Shown here: positions 35,965 through 43,389 of the stretch, one piece after another | Numbering within the stretch: position 1 is the first letter of the stretch | Layout: each line of letters begins with the position of its first letter | Assembly: GCA_020849655.1 (NCBI GenBank) | Contig: JADLFU010000091.1 | Location: forward strand, 51,692-115,691 | Length of the DNA: 64,000 nucleotides | Reading direction: 5' to 3' | Source of the DNA: Polyangiaceae bacterium | GTDB lineage: Bacteria > Myxococcota_A > Polyangia > Polyangiales > Polyangiaceae | Notes under the pieces: generated by a model | Databases searched by the model: none | The model's input: only the letters and a program-made list of their open reading frames with translations | What the model was told of the DNA's origin: nothing | Position numbers and translations under genes: made by a program

Positions 35965-37163
35965 CCCACGAGCTCCGCGAGCGCGAGCGCCCCGCGCCGC
36001 AGCTCGTCGTCGGTGAGGTACGGCGCCGGCCCGAGGCGCAGCAGATCTCCGCGCGCGTCGGTGAGGACGCCGCGCTCGCGCAGGCCGGCGCACAGCTCGC
36101 CCGCCCGCGGCGATCGGAGCGCGACGAACCCGGCCCGGCGCGCGGGATCGCGCGACGACGCGAGCTCGAGCCGGTGGGGCAGGACGCCGTGTCGGAGGAG
36201 CTCTTCGATCAGGGTCGACGTCTGGCGCGTCGAGGTGCGGCGCAGCACCTCGACCGACAGCCCGTGGCGATCGAACACGTCGAGCACGGCGTCGGCGCGG
36301 TAGAACGGCGTCGCGTCGAACGTCGCCCCCGCGAAGCGCGCGCCGCCGTCGCCGTAGCCCACCTCTCGCGCGCGGGGCCGTGCGAGCGCCGCGTAGTCGG
36401 CGAACCACCCGGTGTACGCGGGGCGGAGCGACGAGTCTGCCGGGCTGCGCAGGAAGCACACGCCCTCGCCGAGCTGCGCGTACTTGTACCCGCCCGCGAC
36501 GACGTACGCGCGGGACGCGTGCGGACCGAGGTCGAGCGGCGTGACGTTGAACGCGTGGTACGCGTCCACGAGCGGCACCGCGCCGACCTCGACCGCGCGC
36601 GAGACGAGCTCGCCGAGCCGCTCGACGATCCACGCGTCGTCGAACAGCACCGCCGAGACCGCGAGCGCGGCGGTGCCCGGCGTGAGCGCGTCGAGCAGCC
36701 GGTCGGTCAAGGTCGCGCGGTCGGTCGCGTCGACCCAGACGACCTCGACGCCCTCCTCCTCGAGGCGGCAGAGCTGGCGGTGCAGCGAGTGAAACTCGCT
36801 CGTCGTCGTGACGACGCGCGGGCGGCGCGACCAGCGCAGCGACGAGAGCACGCGGTACACGAGCTCGTGCGTGTTCGACCCGAACGTCACCGGATCGGTG
36901 GGAGCAAACCCGAGGCGCGACAGCGCGCGCGCGCCGACCCGCGAGACGAGCGGGAACACCGCCTCGCCCCACTTGTCGTCGACCCAGCGCGCGGCGTCGT
37001 CGAACGCGCGTGCGCCTGCGTCGCGTGCCGCGTCGGGCCACGCCTGGTGCGAGTGGCCCGTCAGGAGCACGCGAGGGCCGCGGAGGAAGGCCGCGTACTC
37101 CCGGCGGAGCGCGTCGAGCTCGAACACGCTCCCGGCCGTAGCCCCACGCGCGTCGCCCGGCAA
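35961..37163 (-). CDS. Kynureninase-like PLP enzyme
   Basis: The 400-residue protein is a fold-type I (aminotransferase class V) PLP enzyme most like kynureninase, which cleaves kynurenine to anthranilate and alanine. Visible features: LLTGHSHQAWPDAA at the N-terminus, WVDDKW, TFGSNTHELVYR, a SEFHSLHRQ segment, DAYHAFNVTPLDL, and the PLP-binding Lys in GGYKYAQLGEG. PvdN-type or cysteine-desulfurase-like activity is an alternative. No other tryptophan catabolism gene (kynA, kynB) is adjacent. It is coupled by 4 bp to the FGE-like gene and follows the 138-residue orf by 18 bp. Confidence 0.75.
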   Translation of the reverse strand: MPGDARGATAGSVFELDALRREYAAFLRGPRVLLTGHSHQAWPDAARDAGARAFDDAARWVDDKWGEAVFPLVSRVGARALSRLGFAPTDPVTFGSNTHELVYRVLSSLRWSRRPRVVTTTSEFHSLHRQLCRLEEEGVEVVWVDATDRATLTDRLLDALTPGTAALAVSAVLFDDAWIVERLGELVSRAVEVGAVPLVDAYHAFNVTPLDLGPHASRAYVVAGGYKYAQLGEGVCFLRSPADSSLRPAYTGWFADYAALARPRAREVGYGDGGARFAGATFDATPFYRADAVLDVFDRHGLSVEVLRRTSTRQTSTLIEELLRHGVLPHRLELASSRDPARRAGFVALRSPRAGELCAGLRERGVLTDARGDLLRLGPAPYLTDDELRRGALALAELVG

Positions 37164-37181
37164 ATTCCGGCGCGGATGCTC

Positions 37182-37598
37182 TCACGGGAAGCAGAGCAGC
37201 GACAGCCGTCGCAGCACGACCCGCCCCGTCTCGCCGTCGAGCAGCCGCACGAGCGCGACCGACGCCCCCGTGAACGCGAAGAACAGCGCGAGCTGCCCGT
37301 CGAACTCGGCGCTGCCGTGCAGGAACCCGCGCGACGTGAGCTCGTGGCACGACAGGACCTCGACGCGCCGGACGCCGGGCGTCGCGTCGGCCATGCGCCG
37401 CAGCGCCTCCAGCAGCTCGGAGGGCGGGCAGGCGTCGCGCGACGCGCGCCAGAACTCGTCGGTGGGCCACAGCTCGTCGTAGCGCTCGAACGTCTCGGCG
37501 AGCGACGACGACGTGAGCGCGCGGCGCTCGAGCTCGAGCAGCGCGACGGCGAGCTCGCGGGAGGACTGCGGGGACAGGCGGGTGGGGTGTGCTTGCAT
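37182..37598 (-). CDS. Hypothetical 138-residue cytosolic protein
   Basis: I do not recognise this protein. From ATG 37598 it is 138 residues, with an N-terminal helical half (SRELAVALLELERRAL…) and a C-terminal half of alternating strands (EFDGQLALFFAFTGASVALVRLL). No signal peptide or metal-binding motif is seen. It is the first gene of a probable three-gene minus-strand operon with the kynureninase-like and FGE-like genes. A start 75 bp further upstream is possible but would run toward the divergent gene's promoter region. Confidence 0.6.
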   Translation of the reverse strand: MQAHPTRLSPQSSRELAVALLELERRALTSSSLAETFERYDELWPTDEFWRASRDACPPSELLEALRRMADATPGVRRVEVLSCHELTSRGFLHGSAEFDGQLALFFAFTGASVALVRLLDGETGRVVLRRLSLLCFP

Positions 37599-37690
37599 AC
37601 CCGGCAGGTCGACCGCTCGCGGCGGCGCTTTCACGCTTTCTTCGGATTGTTCCCTCGGGGCGCGCGGCCTCACGTGCGAGACTGGCGGCG

Positions 37691-38464
37691 ATGAAGCTCT
37701 GGCTCACGGCGCTCGCCGTCCCGTTCGTGGGGCTCGCGCCGACTGACGCGTGCGCGCAGGCTCCGCAGGCCGTCACCGCGCCGCCGCCCCAGCGCTATGC
37801 GCCGCCGCCCGGGCAGGTCGCGCCGATCTCTCCGCCTCCACCGCCCGCGGAGACACGCGGAGCGCAGCCGCCCACCGTGCGCGCGGGGAGGCGGACGCAT
37901 GGGGGGTTCTTCTTCCAGCTGGCCTCGGGCCTCGGGCTCGACCGCGTCACGCTCGAGCTCCAGGGGAGATCGATCGAGGGGCAGGCGAGGAGCGGCGCCG
38001 TCGATCTCGCCTTCGGCGGCACGGTGGCGCGCGGGCTCGTCGTCGCCGGCGTGACGGGCTTCCGTGCGTCGACGATGGACCTCGATCGAGACGGCCAGCG
38101 GTTCTCCTCGAACGTGCTCGTGACCTCGTCGCTGATGGGCGTGATGCTGGCGTGGTACCCGGACCCCGCGGGGGGGTTCTTCGCGCAGGTCGGTGGGGGG
38201 TACGCGGCGGTCTCGCTGGACTCCTCGACCCTCACCGTCGCGCAGACCCCAGGGCGCGCGTACGACGACTACCCGGGGGACACGACGCGCCTCGATGGAG
38301 TGGGCGGGTTCGTCGGGCTGGGCCACGGGCTGTACTTCTCGGACGAGTGGTCGTTCGGTCTCACGCTCCGGGTGGACGCCGCGACCGTCTCGTCGCACGG
38401 CGCGATCACCGTCTCGGCCACCACGCTGTCGCCGTCGCTCCGCACGACGCTGACGTTTCATTGA
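37691..38464 (+). CDS. Probable outer-membrane beta-barrel protein
   Basis: A 257-residue protein with a Sec signal peptide ending ACAQA, a Pro-rich linker (28-60), and then about eight amphipathic beta strands with Gly-rich turns (GGFFFQLASGLGLD, GGFFAQVGGGYAAV, SFGLTLRVDA). It ends in a typical outer-membrane terminus, TLTFH, with aromatic Phe near the end for Bam recognition. Function unknown; proteins of this shape act as porins or surface scaffolds. Start ATG 37691 directly precedes the signal. The next gene (histidine kinase) starts 19 bp later. Confidence 0.75.
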   Translation: MKLWLTALAVPFVGLAPTDACAQAPQAVTAPPPQRYAPPPGQVAPISPPPPPAETRGAQPPTVRAGRRTHGGFFFQLASGLGLDRVTLELQGRSIEGQARSGAVDLAFGGTVARGLVVAGVTGFRASTMDLDRDGQRFSSNVLVTSSLMGVMLAWYPDPAGGFFAQVGGGYAAVSLDSSTLTVAQTPGRAYDDYPGDTTRLDGVGGFVGLGHGLYFSDEWSFGLTLRVDAATVSSHGAITVSATTLSPSLRTTLTFH

Positions 38465-38483
38465 TCCCGGCGCGGGTGGCGCG

Positions 38484-39878
38484 ATGATCGGCCTCGTCGA
38501 CCGCGTCCGCCGCCGGGTGCGCCTGCTCGGCGGGCTGGTGGCGCTGACGGGCGCGATCGCGGTGACGTCGGGGCTGCTCGCGAGGCGCGCCCAGGAGGAC
38601 GCGTCGCGACGGGCTCGCGACGCGACGGCCGCTCGCGCGCTCGGCGCCCTCGGCCGCGCGCAGTACATCGACGAGCTGCACCGCGCCCGCGGCCTCGCAG
38701 AGCGGCACCCGCCGGCCGAGCCGTGGACCGCGCGGATCGAGCGCGCCGCCGCGAGGCTGTCTCCGGCGCTGGATGTGGCCGAGCGCGCGCGCCTCGCGCG
38801 GGTGGAGCAGCGCAGCCGCGCGCTGTCGATCGTGCTCGCGCCGCGAGAGGGCGGCGAGCCGTCGCCCGACGACGAGCACGCGGCGCAGGCCATCGTGGAC
38901 GCGCTCGTCGACGACGCGGACCGCATCGCAGACCGGCTCGAGCGGCGGGCGGAGGACGCCGAGGCGTCAGCGCTCGGGGCGAGCCGGCTCGCGGTCGTGC
39001 TCGGAGGGGCGTTCTCGGCGCTCGGCGTGCTGTTCGCCTGGGTCATCGGGCGGCGCCTGGTCGCCGAGGTGACGGCCCCGGTGTCGCGGCTCCGGGCGGT
39101 GACGGAGCGCGTGCGCGAGGGCGAGCGGAGCGCGAGGGTAGGTCCGCTCGAGACGGCCGAGCTGCACGAGGTCGGCGCGGGGCTCGACGCGATGCTCGAC
39201 GCGCTCGACGAGGCAGACGAGCGCGTGCGCGCCGCCGAGGCGCTCGCCGTGCTGGGGCGCGTGGCGGCGACGGTCGCGCACGAGATGAACAATCCTCTCG
39301 CCGTCCTGCGGGGCACGGTCGCGGCGCTCTCGGAGGGGGCGCCCGAGGGGCTCGCGCGGGAGCTCGCGATCGTCGATGACGAGGCGCGCGCGTGCCAGCG
39401 CATCGTGGACGATCTGCGCGTCGCCTCGCACGCGCCGCTGCTTCGCCTCGGCCCCGTCGATCCGAGCGCGCTCGCGGCGGAGGTGGCGGCGCGGCGCGCG
39501 ATGGGCGCGCGCCTGTCGCTGGACGTCGCCCCTGATCACCTCTTGGCCGACGAGGTGCGGCTGCGGCAGGTGCTCGACAACCTGCTCGACAACGCCGAGC
39601 ACGCGACCGGCGGCGGTGGGAGCGTCATCATCACGGGGCGCCGGACGGGCGACCGCTACGAGCTGTCGGTGGACGACGACGGCCCGGGGGTCTCCGACGC
39701 GGACGCCGCGCGCGTCTTCGAGCCGTTCGTCTCCGGGCGCGAGGGTGGCAGCGGCCTCGGGCTCGCCGTCTGCAAGGCGATCGCGGACGCCCACGGCGGC
39801 GCTCTCTCGCTCGGGCGGAGCGACGCGGGCGGCGCGAGGTTCGTGCTGACGCTGCCGGCGTCGGCCTCCCAGGCCTAG
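38484..39878 (+). CDS. Sensor histidine kinase, HAMP-containing, orphan
   Basis: The 464-residue protein has two transmembrane helices (about 13-32 and 165-190) flanking a helical periplasmic sensor region. A HAMP linker follows, then the phosphoacceptor helix with the H-box AHEMNNPL, and an ATPase domain with N-box DNLLDNAEHA, G1 DDDGPGV and G2 GGSGLGLAV. All kinase boxes are intact. No response regulator gene is adjacent, so it is an orphan and its partner must lie elsewhere. Proximity (19 bp) to the barrel protein may mean co-transcription. Confidence 0.92.
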   Translation: MIGLVDRVRRRVRLLGGLVALTGAIAVTSGLLARRAQEDASRRARDATAARALGALGRAQYIDELHRARGLAERHPPAEPWTARIERAAARLSPALDVAERARLARVEQRSRALSIVLAPREGGEPSPDDEHAAQAIVDALVDDADRIADRLERRAEDAEASALGASRLAVVLGGAFSALGVLFAWVIGRRLVAEVTAPVSRLRAVTERVREGERSARVGPLETAELHEVGAGLDAMLDALDEADERVRAAEALAVLGRVAATVAHEMNNPLAVLRGTVAALSEGAPEGLARELAIVDDEARACQRIVDDLRVASHAPLLRLGPVDPSALAAEVAARRAMGARLSLDVAPDHLLADEVRLRQVLDNLLDNAEHATGGGGSVIITGRRTGDRYELSVDDDGPGVSDADAARVFEPFVSGREGGSGLGLAVCKAIADAHGGALSLGRSDAGGARFVLTLPASASQA

Positions 39879-39962
39879 CCCGGTTCGCTCGCAGTCCTGG
39901 ACATCTCTCGAGGTGAGTCTCCGCGGGTGAGGGTCCCGGGCCTCGAGGGTGGGAGGGGCCGA

Positions 39963-40418
39963 TCAGCGCCCGCGCACCGCCTCCAGGCTGCGCACGTCGT
40001 CGAGGTCCTTCGGTCGCCCGGCGGCGAGCTTCGACGCGATGAGGGCATCGACTCCGATGACGTGGACCGTGATCCCCTCCCAGGTCACGTCCTTGCGGTG
40101 CGGCCATGCTCGTTCGAAGTCGACGCCAGGGGCGGTGCGCAGCAGATCGATGCGGGCAGGAGGGGAGCCGAAGAACACAAACTCGTCGTCGGTCATCGTC
40201 CGGACCTCTTCGATCAGGCCTGCTGGGGCGCCATACGCCCCGAGCGCCTGGAGCACTCGACCGGTGTTGTCTGCGGAGCGCTCCAGGAGCAGATCGAGAT
40301 CCTTCGTGTACCGAGGCTCGGCGTGGACTCCGACCGCCCACCCGCCGACGACGAGGTATTCAACCCCGCAGCTTGCGAACTCCGTGAGCAGATCGATCAA
40401 GTCGCGGTGCAGGTTCAT
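39963..40418 (-). CDS. MNT-like nucleotidyltransferase (toxin candidate)
   Basis: A 151-residue nucleotidyltransferase-fold protein. The active-site pattern is YLVVGGWAVGVHAEPRYTKDLDLL: GG at 25-26 and the Asp40/Asp42 pair in TKDLDLL, which bind metal. Members of this group (AbiEii/MenA-like and DUF6036-type) act as tRNA- or protein-nucleotidylating toxins. Length is standard for a minimal domain. Its start lies inside the upstream small gene, overlapping it by 59 bp, as in toxin-antitoxin pairs. The tRNA-Gly gene lies about 360 bp upstream. Toxicity is an inference. Confidence 0.8.
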   Translation of the reverse strand: MNLHRDLIDLLTEFASCGVEYLVVGGWAVGVHAEPRYTKDLDLLLERSADNTGRVLQALGAYGAPAGLIEEVRTMTDDEFVFFGSPPARIDLLRTAPGVDFERAWPHRKDVTWEGITVHVIGVDALIASKLAAGRPKDLDDVRSLEAVRGR

Positions 40419-40608
40419 CGTTGCCTCCCAGAACCCAGGCAGCTTGGACCAGCTCGATGATGGCCTGGAATTTCACCTCGGGCGCCGCGTCGCGCCAGAA
40501 GGCCGCGCCTTGCTCGGCGTGCTCCTCGAAGCCCTTGGCCTTGCCGTGGACGAGCTTGCGCGCTCTCTCTCGCCTGCGCTGCTCGACGGTCGGGAGAGCG
40601 CGCTTCAT
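40360..40608 (-). CDS. Small helical partner of the nucleotidyltransferase (antitoxin candidate)
   Basis: An 82-residue, basic, helical protein. The C-terminal segment (FWRDAAPEVKFQAIIELV, then a PRLDRSAHGVRKL tail) resembles small proteins found next to minimal nucleotidyltransferases, which use an Arg-rich tail to contact or block them. It has no signal or helix-turn-helix. The gene precedes the nucleotidyltransferase and overlaps its start by 59 bp, giving an unusually long coupled overlap. Antitoxin role is inferred from the arrangement only. Confidence 0.65.
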   Translation of the reverse strand: MKRALPTVEQRRRERARKLVHGKAKGFEEHAEQGAAFWRDAAPEVKFQAIIELVQAAWVLGGNDEPAPRLDRSAHGVRKLRG

Positions 40609-40728
40609 TCGGCGGAGCGTAGCAGGTGGGACGGAGGCAGTCTCTCTGCCGAACGCGGCGGCGCCGGGCAGCGCGATGCGCTCGGCCGGGGCATCCTCGC
40701 GGACGGTGGGCCCCGGGGCGGTCGCGCG

Positions 40729-40763
40729 AAAAAGGCCGGCTAGCGTCGTCCGCTAAGCCGGCC
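40729..40763 (-). terminator. Rho-independent terminator of tRNA-Gly
   Basis: Read on the minus strand: a 12-bp stem (GGCCGGC-t-TAGCG / CGCTA-GCCGGCC, one bulged T) with loop GACGA, followed by TTTTT. It begins 18 bp after the tRNA 3' end and is the clearest intrinsic terminator in the window. The reverse side has a CCCCTTTT run and may stop plus-strand transcripts weakly. Confidence 0.85.
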
Positions 40764-40780
40764 CCTTTTCCGTGGTTTCT

Positions 40781-40855
<75 letters not shown>

Positions 40856-40948
40856 AACGGGAGGCGCGTTCTACGAAGCCGCGCTCACCCTGTCAAGCGG
40901 GAAATATCTCCCCGCTCGCGCCGCGCGATCGTAGAAGCAGGTGCCGCC

Positions 40949-42004
40949 GTGACCGATCCGCCCGCCCCCCGAGAGAGCCTCGCCGCGTCGTCCAGCTTCC
41001 TCCGCGCGTGCCGGGGCGAGCCGGTGGCGTCGACCCCCGTCTGGCTGATGCGGCAGGCGGGGAGGTTCCAGGCTGAGTACCGCGCGATCCGCGAGAAGGT
41101 GGGGTTCCTCGAGCTGTGCAAGACCCCGGACCTCGCCGCCGAGGTGACGGTGTTCGCGGTGCGGCAGCTCGGCGTCGACGCGGGGATCATCTTCGCGGAC
41201 ATCCTGCTGGTGCTCGAGCCGATGGGGCTGCGGGTGACGTTCGAGAAGGGCGACGGCCCGGTCATCCACGATCCCATCGTGGGCGCGCGGGACGTCGATC
41301 GCGTCACGGGCGAGATCGACGCGGCGAGCCTCGGCTACGTCGGCGACGCGATCCGGGGGTTCAAGCGCGAGCTGCCGCGCGTGCCGCTCATCGGCTTCGC
41401 GGGCGCGCCGTTCACCCTCGCGTCGTACGCGATCGAGGGCGGCGGCTCGAAGAACTACGTCGCGACGAAGCGCCTCATGTACGAAGACCCCGGCGCGTTC
41501 TCGGCGCTGATGGAGCGGCTCTCGGTCGCGATCACGCGCTTCCTCTCGATGCAGATCGACGCGGGCGCCGACGCGGTGCAGCTCTTCGACAGCTGGGCGG
41601 GGGCGCTCTCGCCGCGCGACTACCGCGCGCACGTCGCGCCCCACATGAAGCGCATCGTCGACGCCCTGCCCGACGGCGTGCCGGTGATCACGTTCGGCAC
41701 CGGGACGGGGGGCTTCCTCGAGGAGCTCGCGGCGTCGGGCGCGGACGTGGTCGGCGTCGACTGGAGGCTCGATCTCGCGGACGCCGCGCGTCGGTTGCCG
41801 GGCGTCACGCTGCAGGGCAACCTCGACCCCGTGACGCTCTTCGGCCCGGTCTCCGCGATGAAGCCCGCGGTCGAGGCGATCCTCGCGGCGGCTCGGGGCC
41901 ATCGCGGCCACGTGTTCAACCTCGGGCACGGCATCCTGCCGGGCACGCCGGTCGACCACGTGCGCGCGCTCGTCGAGCTGGTGCACGAGCTGTCCGCGCG
42001 ATGA
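40949..42004 (+). CDS. hemE: Uroporphyrinogen decarboxylase
   Basis: HemE converts uroporphyrinogen III to coproporphyrinogen III in haem synthesis. The 351-residue protein has the signature N-terminal PVWLMRQAGRF, which holds the catalytic Arg/Asp residues. It also has DAGIIFADILLVLEPMG, GFAGAPFTLASYAIEGG, FDSWAG and the C-terminal NLGHGILPGTP. Length is standard. GTG 40949 begins just before the family N-terminus; the longer frame would run through the tRNA gene region. The stop overlaps the hemG start by 4 bp (ATGA), so translation is coupled. Confidence 0.96.
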   Translation: MTDPPAPRESLAASSSFLRACRGEPVASTPVWLMRQAGRFQAEYRAIREKVGFLELCKTPDLAAEVTVFAVRQLGVDAGIIFADILLVLEPMGLRVTFEKGDGPVIHDPIVGARDVDRVTGEIDAASLGYVGDAIRGFKRELPRVPLIGFAGAPFTLASYAIEGGGSKNYVATKRLMYEDPGAFSALMERLSVAITRFLSMQIDAGADAVQLFDSWAGALSPRDYRAHVAPHMKRIVDALPDGVPVITFGTGTGGFLEELAASGADVVGVDWRLDLADAARRLPGVTLQGNLDPVTLFGPVSAMKPAVEAILAAARGHRGHVFNLGHGILPGTPVDHVRALVELVHELSAR

Positions 42005-43389
42005 AGCGCGTCGTCGTCGTCGGCGCGGGGCTCTCGGGGCTCTCGGCGGGCGTCACGCTCCATGGGCGCGCGGGGCTCGAGGTGCTCGTGCTCGACGCCG
42101 CGACGCGCGCGGGCGGCGCCGTCGGCACGGAGCGGATCGACGGCTTCCTCGTCGAGCGAGGCGCGGACGGGTTCTTGACCGAGAAGCCCGGCGCGCTCGA
42201 GCTCGCCGCGAGGCTCGGCGTCGCGGGCCGCGTGATCCGGCCGACGCCGGCGCGGGACGGCGCGTACGTCGTGCGCGACGGCGCGCTCCGCCCGCTGCCC
42301 CGCGGCTTCTCGATCATGGCGCCGGTCGATCTCGGGGCCTTCCTCCGCTCCGACGTGCTGTCGGTCGCCGGCCGGTTGCGAGCGGCCGCCGAGGTGCTCG
42401 CGCCGCGCCGCTGCCCCGAGGACGACGAGAGCCTCGCGTCGTTCGTGCGCCGAAGGTTCGGGAGCGAGCTGCTCGACAGGCTCGCGCAGCCGCTCGCCGC
42501 GGGCATCTACGGCGCCGACCCCGAGCGCCTCAGCCTGCGCGCGACGATGCCGAGGTTCCTGCACGAGGAGCGCCGGATGGGCTCGGTCACGCTCGGGCTG
42601 CGCGAGCGGGCTCGGGCGCGCGGCGTGGAGGCTCGGGGCGCTCGCTACCAGCTGTTCGCGAGCTTCGACGGCGGCCTGCAGGTGCTCGTCGACGCGGCGG
42701 CAGCGCGGCTCGGTGACCGGCTGCGGCTCGGCGCGGAGGTGACGAGGCTCGCGCCGCGCGACGACGGCGTCACGCTCGAGGTCGCGGGCGAGCGCGTCGT
42801 CGCCGACGCCGTCGTCCTCGCGTTGCCCGGCCCGCGGCTCGCGAGGCTGCTCGGGCCGTGCGATCCCGATCTCGGCGCGCGCGTCGGCGCCGTCCCGCAC
42901 GGCTCCTGTGCGACGGTGACGCTCGGGTGGGACGCGCCCGCGATCGATCCTCGGCTCGATGGATACGGCTTCGTCGTGCCGAGGGTCGAGGGGCGCCCGT
43001 CGATGGCCGCGACCTTCCTCTCGAAGAAGTGGGCGGGGCGCGCTCCCACGGGCGCGGAGCTCGCGCGCGTGTTCCTCCCGGGAGAGCCCGCGAGCGACGA
43101 CGACGCCGTCGCGGTCGCGCGTCGGGAGCTCGCTGCGCTCGCGGGCGTCACGCGCGCGCCCGTCCTCGCGCGGGTGCAGCGGCACACGCGAGCGATGCCC
43201 GTCTACGAGGTCGGGCACGTGGGCCGCGCGCGCGAGATCGAGCGGGCCGCGCGCGCGCGAGCGCCGAGGGTGCTCCTGGCCGGGAACTCGCTTGGCGGCG
43301 TGGGCATCCCAGACTCCATCGCCGCAGGCGAGGCGGCCGCGCGCGAGGCGGAGGCGAGGATCGCCGGGGGGAGCGCCGAGCGGCGGTGA
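42001..43389 (+). CDS. hemG: Protoporphyrinogen oxidase (HemY-type, oxygen-dependent)
   Basis: This FAD enzyme oxidises protoporphyrinogen IX to protoporphyrin IX (B. subtilis hemY type; named hemG in many annotations). The 462-residue protein begins with the FAD dinucleotide motif VVVVGAGLSGLSAGV, has the GGAVGTERIDGF stretch, RRRFGSELLDRLAQPLAAGIYG split across residues 149-169 (cited in parts), and ends with the second flavin motif LAGNSLGGVGIPDSIAAGEAA in the last 40 residues. Both neighbours overlap by 4 bp (hemE upstream, sulfatase downstream). hemH is not in the window. Confidence 0.94.
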   Translation: MKRVVVVGAGLSGLSAGVTLHGRAGLEVLVLDAATRAGGAVGTERIDGFLVERGADGFLTEKPGALELAARLGVAGRVIRPTPARDGAYVVRDGALRPLPRGFSIMAPVDLGAFLRSDVLSVAGRLRAAAEVLAPRRCPEDDESLASFVRRRFGSELLDRLAQPLAAGIYGADPERLSLRATMPRFLHEERRMGSVTLGLRERARARGVEARGARYQLFASFDGGLQVLVDAAAARLGDRLRLGAEVTRLAPRDDGVTLEVAGERVVADAVVLALPGPRLARLLGPCDPDLGARVGAVPHGSCATVTLGWDAPAIDPRLDGYGFVVPRVEGRPSMAATFLSKKWAGRAPTGAELARVFLPGEPASDDDAVAVARRELAALAGVTRAPVLARVQRHTRAMPVYEVGHVGRAREIERAARARAPRVLLAGNSLGGVGIPDSIAAGEAAAREAEARIAGGSAERR

